DNA of 64,000 bases from Oceanibium sediminis (lineage in GTDB: Bacteria; Pseudomonadota; Alphaproteobacteria; Rhodobacterales; Rhodobacteraceae): assembly GCF_003265325.1 (NCBI RefSeq), contig NZ_QGNX01000003.1:62001-126000 (forward strand). The letters are read 5' to 3'. A program made the position numbers and the translations under genes. Below are positions 26,465 through 34,312 of this stretch, in pieces; the first letter of the stretch is position 1; each line of letters starts with the position of its first letter. The notes beneath the pieces are model-generated. The model ran no database searches. It had not been told where the DNA came from and saw only the letters and a program-made list of their open reading frames with translations.

Positions 26465-26911
26465 TCAGGCGAACTCCGCGAACGGGTTGCGCCCGCAAGG
26501 ATTGATCCCGAAATAGGCCACCGGTTTCGTGGTATCCCGCGTTTCGTCGAAGAAGTCGGTGCCGATCAGGAACGTCGATACGGTGGTGCGGCGGAAATTC
26601 TCGTACTTCTCGTTGCCGTCGAGGACGGTTTCGGTCAGGGGCATGCCGATCCCCCGGGCCATCTTGCTGATCTTTTCGATGTTCCCGCGGCGCTGGACCT
26701 GGACTTTGTCGTAGTAGGACGCGGCGAATTCCTCGATCGCGCCTGGCTCGAACTCCACGTAGGGCACGCTGCGGCGGATCATGGCGACGATGAAGTCCTT
26801 CGGGTCGTCGGTCAGCATCCAGGCCGCGCCGCCCGTGGCGGCGACGCCGACGGCGGCGGTGCCGGCCAGGAACTGGCGGCGCGACGGTCTGGGAAGGCGG
26901 CGTCTGCTCAT
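26465..26911 (-). CDS. Tat-exported small subunit, gluconate 2-dehydrogenase subunit 3-like
   Basis: A 148-residue protein with a twin-arginine leader (SRRQFLAGTAAVGVAATGGAAW) and a helical domain rich in family features (FEPGAIEEFAASYYDKV, STFLIGTDFF, YFGINPCGRNPFA). This family is the gamma subunit of membrane-bound FAD dehydrogenases such as gluconate or glucose dehydrogenase; it carries the signal-less flavoprotein through the Tat system. It lies 19 bases downstream of a GMC flavoprotein gene and has no cytochrome c subunit gene beside it. Confidence 0.8.
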   Translation of the reverse strand: MSRRRLPRPSRRQFLAGTAAVGVAATGGAAWMLTDDPKDFIVAMIRRSVPYVEFEPGAIEEFAASYYDKVQVQRRGNIEKISKMARGIGMPLTETVLDGNEKYENFRRTTVSTFLIGTDFFDETRDTTKPVAYFGINPCGRNPFAEFA

Positions 26912-26930
26912 CGGTACGGCTCCTTTTTAC

Positions 26931-28373
26931 TCACATGGTCCGCCCGAGCCGCAGGGACATCGCGGCGCAGGTCAGGCTGGGGTTCGCCCAGCTGGTTGTC
27001 GGGAATACGGATGTGCCCACGACGACGAGGTTGCGCACCCGGTGATGCACCTGGCCCGGATCGACGACGGAGGTCGCCTTGTCCGTGCCCATCCGCAGCG
27101 AGCCCTGAAGGTGATCCGTCGTCGGTTCGATCCGGCGGAACTGCACGTCCTCGATGGGCAGCGCGGCGAAAACCTCGGGCACCTTGTCGATCGCGCGTTG
27201 CAGCCCCTGCATCGCGTAGTCCGAGAACCCGGCGTGCACGACTTTCGGCAGATCGCCCCCGGTATCCACGACGGCGTTATCCGCCAGCAACTCGTCCTCT
27301 ACGGTTATCGCCACGGGCAGCACCTCGCGGAAGCGGTTGGGCGGCTCAAGGCGCAGGCCGCTCCACTGGAAGGAGTTCTCGCTCCAGTAGAGGTTCGCGC
27401 CGCCCTCGGCGCGGTGGGGCCCGTCGACGTATCGCAGGTCGACCGCGGTGGTCGAGGTGCCGCCGTCGAAATGCTCCAGCCCGTCGAGGAAGATTTCCAC
27501 CAGCGCGAGCATCTTCTCACCGATATAGGCGCCGGGCGCGCCGTCGGTGATGCCGGATTGTTGCAGGATGAAGGGTGCGTGAATGCCGTTCGCGCCGAGG
27601 ACGACCAGCTCTGCCGGGACGGTGTAGCTCCGGCCCCCGCTTTCGAAAACGACGGCCTTTGCGGTGTCGCCTGCCGCATCGATGTAGCGGACCCGCGCGC
27701 CGGTGCAGATCTGCACGGCGGGGTTGTCGAAGACGAAGGTCATGTTGTCGATGCCGTAGAACTTCGCCTTCGTCGGGCACAGGCTGCAACTACCGTTCGA
27801 GCAGCAGGCGGACCGGCCCTCAACCGCCTCCGACAGCTTGGCGCAGGGGGCGGAGAAGAAGACGTCCGGGCTGGCCGCCTTCAGCAGCCTGTCAGGGGCG
27901 CTCATCCTGTGGGGCTTCTGGGGGTAGTTCCCGGCGCCGGGAAACATCTTGCCCATGTCGTCGGGGCCTGAGATCAGCATGATCCGCTCGGCCCAGTCGT
28001 AATCCTCCATCAGGTCGTCATAGCTGATCGGCCAGTCCATCCCGCGCCCGTAAAGCGACTTCAGGCGGAAGTCGTTCGGGTGCATCCGGGGCGTCATCCC
28101 CGACCAGCAATTCGTGCCGCCGCCCAGGCCGATGGTGAAGTTCCACGACTTGGGGCTTTCGTTGGTGAAGGTGGTCAGCGGCGGGATGTCGGAATTCTGG
28201 AATTGCTCCAACTGCCAGTCGGTGGTGTTGTGCCGACCCCATTCGAGCATCAGAACCTTCTTGTCCGGGTGGCGTTGCAGGTAGCTGTGCAGGAAGAACA
28301 GCGCGCCGAATCCGGACCCCACGACGACGAGATCCCATGGCCCGGCGGTTTGGTCTGGCTGGATGAATTGCAC
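26931..28373 (-). CDS. GMC-family FAD oxidoreductase, copy 1
   Basis: A 480-residue flavoprotein: FAD-binding VVGSGFGALFFLHSYL with LMLEW, GLGGGTNCWSGMTPR, and C-terminal SLRMGTDK plus GTSVFPTTSWANPSLT. A cysteine group CCSNGSCSLC (C190, C191, C196, C199) matches the spacing C-C-x4-C that I recall as holding a [3Fe-4S] cluster in bacterial FAD-glucose dehydrogenase. No signal peptide is present, which fits export with the Tat small subunit encoded next. The second copy at 28642-30084 has the same length and features. Likely an alcohol/sugar dehydrogenase of the periplasm; substrate unknown. Confidence 0.85.
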   Translation of the reverse strand: MQFIQPDQTAGPWDLVVVGSGFGALFFLHSYLQRHPDKKVLMLEWGRHNTTDWQLEQFQNSDIPPLTTFTNESPKSWNFTIGLGGGTNCWSGMTPRMHPNDFRLKSLYGRGMDWPISYDDLMEDYDWAERIMLISGPDDMGKMFPGAGNYPQKPHRMSAPDRLLKAASPDVFFSAPCAKLSEAVEGRSACCSNGSCSLCPTKAKFYGIDNMTFVFDNPAVQICTGARVRYIDAAGDTAKAVVFESGGRSYTVPAELVVLGANGIHAPFILQQSGITDGAPGAYIGEKMLALVEIFLDGLEHFDGGTSTTAVDLRYVDGPHRAEGGANLYWSENSFQWSGLRLEPPNRFREVLPVAITVEDELLADNAVVDTGGDLPKVVHAGFSDYAMQGLQRAIDKVPEVFAALPIEDVQFRRIEPTTDHLQGSLRMGTDKATSVVDPGQVHHRVRNLVVVGTSVFPTTSWANPSLTCAAMSLRLGRTM

Positions 28374-28641
28374 GACGCAGCCCCTTGTTCAGCCGGACGG
28401 CGGGCGTCCGGTTCACTTGTTACATCGGCCCTGCGGCGGATATGGCCGCCGCCCGAACCCTGATAAACGCACTACTCCCGTCGCCGCTTGATCTTAGACA
28501 AACGGCGACGATTCTTTAATTCCCTTGCCGCAAGCGGCGCAGGGGAGGGCGCGCGGGAATTATCCCAATGCTCCCATCCCGTTGGCCGCCGATGCGGCGC
28601 GGCGGCGGCAGCTGGCGGCGCGACATATTCCAGTTCGCGCA

Positions 28642-30084
28642 TCAGACCAGCGCCCCCACGCGCAGTGACATGGCCGACGCCGTCAGGCTGGGGTTCGCCC
28701 AGCCTGTCGTAGGAAAGACGGAGGTGCCGACGAGCAGCAGGTTGCGCACCGCGTGGTGCATCTGGTTGGCGTCACAGACCGAGGTGTCGGGATCGTTCCC
28801 CATCCTGAGCGAGCCCTGGATATGCCCGATCGTGGGCATGACGCGGCGCAGGTGCACGGATTCGACCGGCAGCGCGCTGAAGATCTCGGGCAGCCGCGCC
28901 AGCGCGCGGTCCAGCCCTTTGCGGGCGTAGGGGCTGGGCCCGGCGTGCCGGATGATCGGCAGGTCGCCGCCATCGTCCACGACGGCGTTTTCTTCCTGCA
29001 GGATATCCTCGACATAGATGGCAAGGGGCAACGTCTCGCGAAAGCGTCCGGGGGCGTCCAGCCGCAGGCCGGTCCAGTTGAACGAGTTCTCGGTCAGGTA
29101 CAGCGTCGCGCCGGACTCTGCCCTGTGCGGCCCGTCGATATCGCTCAGGTCGAACGCCGGGGTGACTGTCCCTCCGTCGAAATGCTTCAGCCCGTCGAGG
29201 TGGATTTCCGCCAGCGCCAGAAGCTTTTCGCCGAGGTAGGCGCCCGGCTTGCCCTCGTGAATGCCGGATTGCAGCAGGATGAAGGCGGAGTGGATGCCGT
29301 TCGCCCCCAGCACGATCAGGTCGCCATCCGCCTGGTATTCGCGGCCGTCGCTTTCAAAGATCACCGATCTGATCGTGTCGCCCTGCCGGTCCAGCCGGCG
29401 CACCCGCGCGCCGGTGCAGATCTTCAGCGTGTCATGGGTCCAGATCCCCGCGAAATTGTCGATCCCGTAGAACTTCGCCTTGGACGGGCACAGGTTGCAC
29501 GTTCCGTTCGAGCAACAGGTGCCGCCCTGTTCGGTCGGGCGCGAGTTCTTGGCCTGCGGAACGGCGAAGATGGTGTCCGGGCTGGCATCCTTCAGCATCC
29601 GGTCGGCGGTGCTCAGGTGGTGCGGCGGCTGCGGGTAGCGGCCAGCGCCGGGCAGCTTCTTCCCGATATCGCTCGGCCCGGCAAGGCGCAGCGTCTGCTC
29701 CGCCTCCGCGTAGTGGGGCATCAGCTCATCCACCGAAATCGGCCAGTCTACGCCCACGCCATAGGTCGACCTCAGGCGGAAGTCGTTGGGGTGGCAGCGC
29801 GGGGACAGGCCCCACCAGCAGTTGGTGCCGCCGCCGAGGCCGATGGTGAAGTCGAACTCCTTCCCGCTTTCCAGCCGCATGGTGCTTTGCGGGGGGATGT
29901 CCGAGTTCACGCCGTGTTCAAGCTGCCAGTCCACGGAATTGTGATGACCCCATTCCAGCATCAGGATCCGCGCGGTCGGTTTGCGCCTCAGGTAGGCCTG
30001 GAGCAGGAAAAGGCTGCCAAATCCCGAACCGATGACGATCAGGTCCCAGGGGCCGCGCGTCTCGGATGGGCTGACAAAATTCAT
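28642..30084 (-). CDS. GMC-family FAD oxidoreductase, copy 2
   Basis: Also 480 residues and collinear with copy 1 from end to end: IGSGFGSLFLLQAYL, GLGGGTNCWWGLSPR, the cysteine group CCSNGTCNLC at the same positions (C190, C191, C196, C199), SLRMGNDP, and SVFPTTGWANPSLT. It lies upstream of copy 1 with 268 bases between, and those bases hold no small-subunit gene. The pair is an old tandem duplication by appearance, since the sequences have clearly diverged. One small subunit may serve both, or the two may form one complex; neither is shown by sequence. Confidence 0.85.
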   Translation of the reverse strand: MNFVSPSETRGPWDLIVIGSGFGSLFLLQAYLRRKPTARILMLEWGHHNSVDWQLEHGVNSDIPPQSTMRLESGKEFDFTIGLGGGTNCWWGLSPRCHPNDFRLRSTYGVGVDWPISVDELMPHYAEAEQTLRLAGPSDIGKKLPGAGRYPQPPHHLSTADRMLKDASPDTIFAVPQAKNSRPTEQGGTCCSNGTCNLCPSKAKFYGIDNFAGIWTHDTLKICTGARVRRLDRQGDTIRSVIFESDGREYQADGDLIVLGANGIHSAFILLQSGIHEGKPGAYLGEKLLALAEIHLDGLKHFDGGTVTPAFDLSDIDGPHRAESGATLYLTENSFNWTGLRLDAPGRFRETLPLAIYVEDILQEENAVVDDGGDLPIIRHAGPSPYARKGLDRALARLPEIFSALPVESVHLRRVMPTIGHIQGSLRMGNDPDTSVCDANQMHHAVRNLLLVGTSVFPTTGWANPSLTASAMSLRVGALV

Positions 30085-30233
30085 GGTTACTCCACAAAAT
30101 GGCGGGTTTCAGGTATGATTAACAATGCATTGACGACTCAACGCTTGGACCATGAGTCCGGAAACCCGGATGAACTCTGCATGATTCGGGGGCGTTTGAG
30201 AAACTAAAACTGGCAGCTCGGCCTACTCGTGTC

Positions 30234-30246
30234 CAAGGTATTTTGG
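30234..30246 (+). promoter_or_regulatory. Element CAAGGTATTTTGG, copy 2
   Basis: 12 of 13 bases match the minus-strand element at 20622-20634; the half-sites CCAAG/TTTGG are near-palindromic. It lies about 150 bases ahead of the DUF707 start. Confidence 0.45.
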
Positions 30247-30255
30247 TGTGTCTGT

Positions 30256-30266
30256 GTAAACAGTCA
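30256..30266 (+). promoter_or_regulatory. Element GTAAACAGTCA, copy 2
   Basis: Exact 11-base match to the minus-strand copy at 20560-20570, in the same orientation relative to the downstream gene. Confidence 0.45.
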
Positions 30267-30397
30267 CCACAAGGGGTGGGTGTATCTAATAATTTCTAGA
30301 TGAGTATGTGGCTCAAAGCATTCAAATCATGCGATATCTTCGCTTGTTGATGTGGGTGTAGATCCAATGCATAGTGAGTCTTCATTTTGTGTGAGTA

Positions 30398-31300
30398 ATG
30401 ATGATGATGGAGTCTAGAAGTCACCTTGTCGTCGCGCGGGTGGGCGCCAAGTCCCTGCATCGGGAATGGCTGACCGGAACCGGGCCGCGGCTGTGGGATC
30501 TGCAGCTCAGCCAATACGACGATCACCCCGGTTTCGAGCATGACGGCGACCTGCCGCTGTCAAAGGACAAGGGCACCAAGTGGGACAGCATCAGCCGCCT
30601 GTTCGAGGCCAACCCCGGGCTGCTGGACCGCTACCGCTACATCATGCTGATGGATGACGACGTGCGGCTCAACCTCGATGACATGAACCGGTTTCTGAAC
30701 ATCGTGGACGCGCATGACCTGGCCGTGGCGCAGCCCGCGCTGCATCCGGACAGCTATTTCTGCTACCCGATCCTGCTGCGCTGCGCGGGGTTGCGGCTGC
30801 GCTACAGCAATTTCGTGGAAGGCATGGCCCCTGCGCTGCGCTCGGATCACCTGCGCTACGTCCTCGACTGGATGAAGACCTATCACAGCGGCTGGGGAAT
30901 CGACCGTTTGTGGGCCGTTTACATGAAGGACCCGAGCTTTCGCGCCGCGATCGTGGACGAGGTGCAGATGCTTCACACCCGGCCCCATGGCACCGGCGCG
31001 GTGTACGAGAGCTTCCACCAGAAAAGCGTCGATCCGCGCAGCGACATGGCGAAGCTGTTGTCGTCCTATGAAAACACGCCTGACCGGATGCTGGTCTATG
31101 GCGCGGTGACCCGTGGCGGGCGCGCGCTGAACGGCGCGACCGCCCGGCTCTGGAACGGGACCAACCTGATCGCGAACGCCTGGCGCTACCGCAGCAAGAG
31201 ATACGTGTTGCGCACCGGCGCGGGGATGCTGGTCCGCTCCGTCACCGAGGCGGGATACCGCCCGAAACCCATCCTGACGACATCGGATATCGCGGTGTAG
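30398..31300 (+). CDS. DUF707 family protein, probable glycosyltransferase
   Basis: A 300-residue soluble protein of the DUF707 family. YRYIMLMDDDVRLNLDDMNRF contains a DxD-like acidic motif, and AQPALHPDSYFCYPILL and YHSGWGIDRLWAVYM are family blocks reminiscent of GT-A glycosyltransferases. Its function has not been shown to my knowledge. It begins the plus-strand run of polymer genes (polymerase, export protein, co-polymerase, GT4, acyltransferase). Four ATG codons in tandem (30398-30409) make the exact start uncertain. Confidence 0.75.
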   Translation: MMMMESRSHLVVARVGAKSLHREWLTGTGPRLWDLQLSQYDDHPGFEHDGDLPLSKDKGTKWDSISRLFEANPGLLDRYRYIMLMDDDVRLNLDDMNRFLNIVDAHDLAVAQPALHPDSYFCYPILLRCAGLRLRYSNFVEGMAPALRSDHLRYVLDWMKTYHSGWGIDRLWAVYMKDPSFRAAIVDEVQMLHTRPHGTGAVYESFHQKSVDPRSDMAKLLSSYENTPDRMLVYGAVTRGGRALNGATARLWNGTNLIANAWRYRSKRYVLRTGAGMLVRSVTEAGYRPKPILTTSDIAV

Positions 31301-31342
31301 CCGAAGGCCCGGCCGCAACCGGAAAACGGAGAAAGTGGCGAC

Positions 31343-32767
31343 GTGATACAGCCTATCGGCCTGGTTTTCCTGACTTTGGGTTTGTTCAGCCTTTACCGGC
31401 GTCCGGAGTTCGCCGTTGGCCTGATGCTGATCGCCACGGCCTTCGGAACCGCGTCGATGGTCAACGCCGGGGGCTCGTCCATCCTCGTGGTGTATGCCGC
31501 GGTCATCATCCTGACGTTCCGGATCGCGCTCTGGGCGGGGGTGATGGCGCTGCTTCGTCCGCTGATGCGCACGGGGGCGGGGGTGACGCTGCTGATGCTG
31601 TTCGTCTTCGCCGTGCTGTCGGGGTATTTCATGCCGCGCCTGTTTTCCGGCGTGACCAACACCGTTTCCATAACCGAGGCGTCGAACGGGCTGAAAGTTA
31701 TCCAGTTCCTGCCGCTGGTGCCGAGCGGGACGAACATCACGCAGACCATCTACCTTACGCTGGGCGTCACCGCCTTCTGCTCGATGGTTGCCTTTCTGCG
31801 CCGGACACAGAATTTCGACTTCGTCATCAAGGTGTTCTGTATCGTCGCGGCGGTTCAGATCCTGGCGAGCCTGCTGGACCTGCTGACCTTCTACAGCTCC
31901 AGCGCCGCGCTGCTCGGGCCCGTCAGGAACGCCAACTACGCCTATCTCTGCGCGCTGGAAAAGGGCGGGCTGAAGCGCATGTGCGGCTTCATGAGCGAGG
32001 CTTCGGCCTATGCCAGCTACACGCTGGTCATCTTCGCGGTGCTCATCAACCTGTGGATCGACCGGGTGCGCCCGGCGATCACCGGGCCGCTGGCGGCGGG
32101 ATTGTTCGTGGGGCTGGTCATCTCGACCTCGGGGTCGGGCTATGTCGGGCTTGCGATGCTGCTGGGGTTGCTGGTCACGGGCCGGTGCCTGCACTTCTTC
32201 GGGTCGCTGCCGTTCCGGCGCTTCGCCGAACTGGCCCTTGCCCTGTTCTTCGCGGGGTGCATCGTGATCTTCGCGCTGGCCCTGCTGCCGTCCCTTGGCG
32301 AAACGCTGTCGGCGTTCCTGGAGGAAACCGTCTTCGGCAAGCTCGACAGCGCCTCGGGGCGGGAACGCACGCTGTGGAACCAGACCGCGATCCAGAACTT
32401 CTTCGACACCAACATGATGGGCGCGGGGCTGGGATCGACCCGGGGGTCGAGCATCGCCGTCGTGCTTCTGTCCCAGGTCGGCATTCCGGGAACGATCCTG
32501 TTCGTGCTGCACATATCGCTGCTGATGTTGTCACGGCTGGAGCCCGCGCTGACCCACAACGCGCGCGCGCTGGTCACCGCGGTGCGCTGGGCGATCGTGG
32601 CGCATCTGATCGTCGCGATCCTGGCCAAGGGCGATTTCGTGTTTCCGATGCTGTTCTACGCGCTGTGCGGCATTGTCGTGGCGGGCTTGCGCCCGTTCGG
32701 CGCGCGCGCGCAGGCAAGGTCCGCGGCGGCGGACCGGCGCCGCAACCAGGCGGCGCAGGCGATATGA
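31343..32767 (+). CDS. Polysaccharide polymerase / O-antigen ligase-like membrane protein (Wzy type)
   Basis: A 474-residue multi-spanning protein with hydrophobic segments throughout (for example LTLGLFSLYRRPEFAVGLMLIATAF, VTLLMLFVFAVLSGYF, FAELALALFFAGCIVIFALALL). A large loop near residues 330-370 (SASGRERTLWNQTAIQNFFDTNMMGAGLGSTRGSS) is in the place and style of the periplasmic loop of Wzy/WaaL proteins, where a conserved arginine and the GxGxG-like turn occur. It would join lipid-linked repeats in the periplasm. GTG start with GGAG 11 bases upstream. Located between a putative GT and export genes, which supports the call. Confidence 0.75.
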   Translation: MIQPIGLVFLTLGLFSLYRRPEFAVGLMLIATAFGTASMVNAGGSSILVVYAAVIILTFRIALWAGVMALLRPLMRTGAGVTLLMLFVFAVLSGYFMPRLFSGVTNTVSITEASNGLKVIQFLPLVPSGTNITQTIYLTLGVTAFCSMVAFLRRTQNFDFVIKVFCIVAAVQILASLLDLLTFYSSSAALLGPVRNANYAYLCALEKGGLKRMCGFMSEASAYASYTLVIFAVLINLWIDRVRPAITGPLAAGLFVGLVISTSGSGYVGLAMLLGLLVTGRCLHFFGSLPFRRFAELALALFFAGCIVIFALALLPSLGETLSAFLEETVFGKLDSASGRERTLWNQTAIQNFFDTNMMGAGLGSTRGSSIAVVLLSQVGIPGTILFVLHISLLMLSRLEPALTHNARALVTAVRWAIVAHLIVAILAKGDFVFPMLFYALCGIVVAGLRPFGARAQARSAAADRRRNQAAQAI

Positions 32768-32901
32768 GGGGGCAAGTGGCGCATCATATTTGTTTTTTGC
32801 GAACGCGGGGCCGTCTGATATCCTTTGCAGCAAGGGGCAGCAGGCATGGCCTACCGGCGCGGCGACGGATGTTCAAACCGGCGGAAGGGAACGTGTTTGC
32901 C

Positions 32902-34302
32902 ATGGCCATGAGGCTATTGAATACCGCGCGTGCAGCGGTGGCGGCTGTCGCTGTCGCCCCCCTGGCCGGGCCCGGCGCGGTGCGCCTTTGCGCGATGCTT
33001 GTCATCCTTGTCGCCGCCCTTGGCGTGGGGCGTGGCGCTGCCCAGGACGCAGGGTACCGACTGATGGTGAACGACCGCATCCAGTTGCAGGTCGTGGAGT
33101 GGCGCGCCGAAATCGGAACGCCCCAGACGTGGGAAGCGCTGTCCCGCGCCTACACCGTCGATACCTCGGGGCGCATCTCGGTTCCCCTGGTGGGGGAGAT
33201 CGCGGCCGCCGGCCTGACCACGCAGGAACTGGGCGACACGGTGGCCACGCGCCTGCAAAAGGTGGTGGGGCTGGTCGATCCGCCCGGAACCTCTGTCGAG
33301 GTGGTCGCCTACAACCCGGTCATCGTGACCGGCGCGGTGCTGGTCGCGGGGGCGCATCCCTACAGCCCCGGCATGACCGTTTCCAAGGCCTATGCGCTGG
33401 CCGGTGGCGCGCCGCGCGCCGCCGAGGGGGAGATCAGGGCCTCCACCGTCACGGCGGGCGCGATCGCCCGCGCGCAGGAAACCCTGGCCCGCCAGCTTGC
33501 CCGCGAGGCGCGCCTGATCGCCGAGCGTGACGGCAGCGACACCATCGACTTCCCCAACCTGCTGGGGCATCCGGGCGGTATCGCTGCCGAGGTGCAGATC
33601 AAGGACACGGAAATCGCCGTCTTCGAGTCCCGCCGCGCCCGCTTGCAGCGGGAAGTCGGCGGGGTCGAGGACCTGCACCGCCTTTACGCCGCCGAGGAGG
33701 AGTCGCTGCTGAAGAAGCGGATCTCACTCGATACCATCATCGCGCTGACGGAAACCCGGCTGGGTCAGCTTGAGGACCTGTCCGAAAGCGGTCTCGTGCG
33801 CGGCCAGCAGCTTCTGGATTCCCAGCGGGCCATGGGGGATTTGAGGACGCAGTCGCTGAACATCGACCTCGCGCTGTTCCGGGCCCGCGCGCAGCTGAGC
33901 ACGGTCAGCCGCGAGCGGATCGCCATCGAGGCGAACCGAAGTGCTGAGATCGAGGAACTGCTGGCGCAGACCCGCACCGAGATCACCGCCCAGCGGCGTG
34001 AGTTGGAAACCAACCGCAACGTCCTCGCGACCTATGCCGACGATGTGCAGGTGCAGGCCGCGCTGGGCGCGAACACCGACCTGCGCTTCGAGTTGCAGCA
34101 ACAGGGCGAAACCCGCGCGCGGACTGTCGCGCCCACGGCGCGCATGATGCCCGGCGACGTGCTGACCGTGCTGCGCGTCGCCCCCCGCGGCACCCCGGAA
34201 GAGGCCGCGACAGGCCAGCGCGACAGCCCGCGTTACCTGCCGAGCGAGCCGAGCAATGACGCAACCTTCCCGACCCCCCCGTTGACGGGTCGCAACCTGT
34301 GA
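32902..34302 (+). CDS. Polysaccharide export protein, Wza/ExoF-like with long coiled coil
   Basis: About 466 residues. An N-terminal hydrophobic leader ends near GRGAAQDAG; then a Poly_export domain (YRLMVNDRIQLQVVEWR ... VDTSGRISVPLVGEIAAAGLT) and an SLBB-like unit (NPVIVTGAVLVAGAHPYSPGMTVSKAYALAGG). Residues ~210-400 are strongly helical coiled coil (ESRRARLQREVGG ... AQTRTEITAQRRELETNRN), an arrangement of ExoF-type proteins rather than short Wza. It carries polymer through the periplasm and outer membrane. The start at 32902 has GGAAGGGAA upstream; ATG 32869 is possible. The longer frame reaching back into the polymerase gene is not real. I see no lipobox cysteine. Confidence 0.83.
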   Translation: MAMRLLNTARAAVAAVAVAPLAGPGAVRLCAMLVILVAALGVGRGAAQDAGYRLMVNDRIQLQVVEWRAEIGTPQTWEALSRAYTVDTSGRISVPLVGEIAAAGLTTQELGDTVATRLQKVVGLVDPPGTSVEVVAYNPVIVTGAVLVAGAHPYSPGMTVSKAYALAGGAPRAAEGEIRASTVTAGAIARAQETLARQLAREARLIAERDGSDTIDFPNLLGHPGGIAAEVQIKDTEIAVFESRRARLQREVGGVEDLHRLYAAEEESLLKKRISLDTIIALTETRLGQLEDLSESGLVRGQQLLDSQRAMGDLRTQSLNIDLALFRARAQLSTVSRERIAIEANRSAEIEELLAQTRTEITAQRRELETNRNVLATYADDVQVQAALGANTDLRFELQQQGETRARTVAPTARMMPGDVLTVLRVAPRGTPEEAATGQRDSPRYLPSEPSNDATFPTPPLTGRNL

Positions 34303-34312
34303 GGCGCTTGAT

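Larger units (their letters stand above)
30085..30397. other. Divergent intergenic region before the polymer-assembly genes
   Basis: 313 bases between GMC copy 2 (minus) and the DUF707 gene (plus). Contains the two elements shared with the oxygenase promoter region (30234-30246 and 30256-30266), only nine bases apart here, followed by AT-rich sequence (about 30278-30320). No gene seen. Confidence 0.6.

Noticed and set aside
26254-26505. Plus-strand 83-codon frame opposite the Tat subunit gene end
   Set aside because: Random-like residue content and overlap with a confident gene on the other strand.
31981-32901. N-terminal extension of the export protein frame back through the polymerase gene
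   Set aside because: It lies in another frame of the polymerase gene; the export protein family begins only after 32902.
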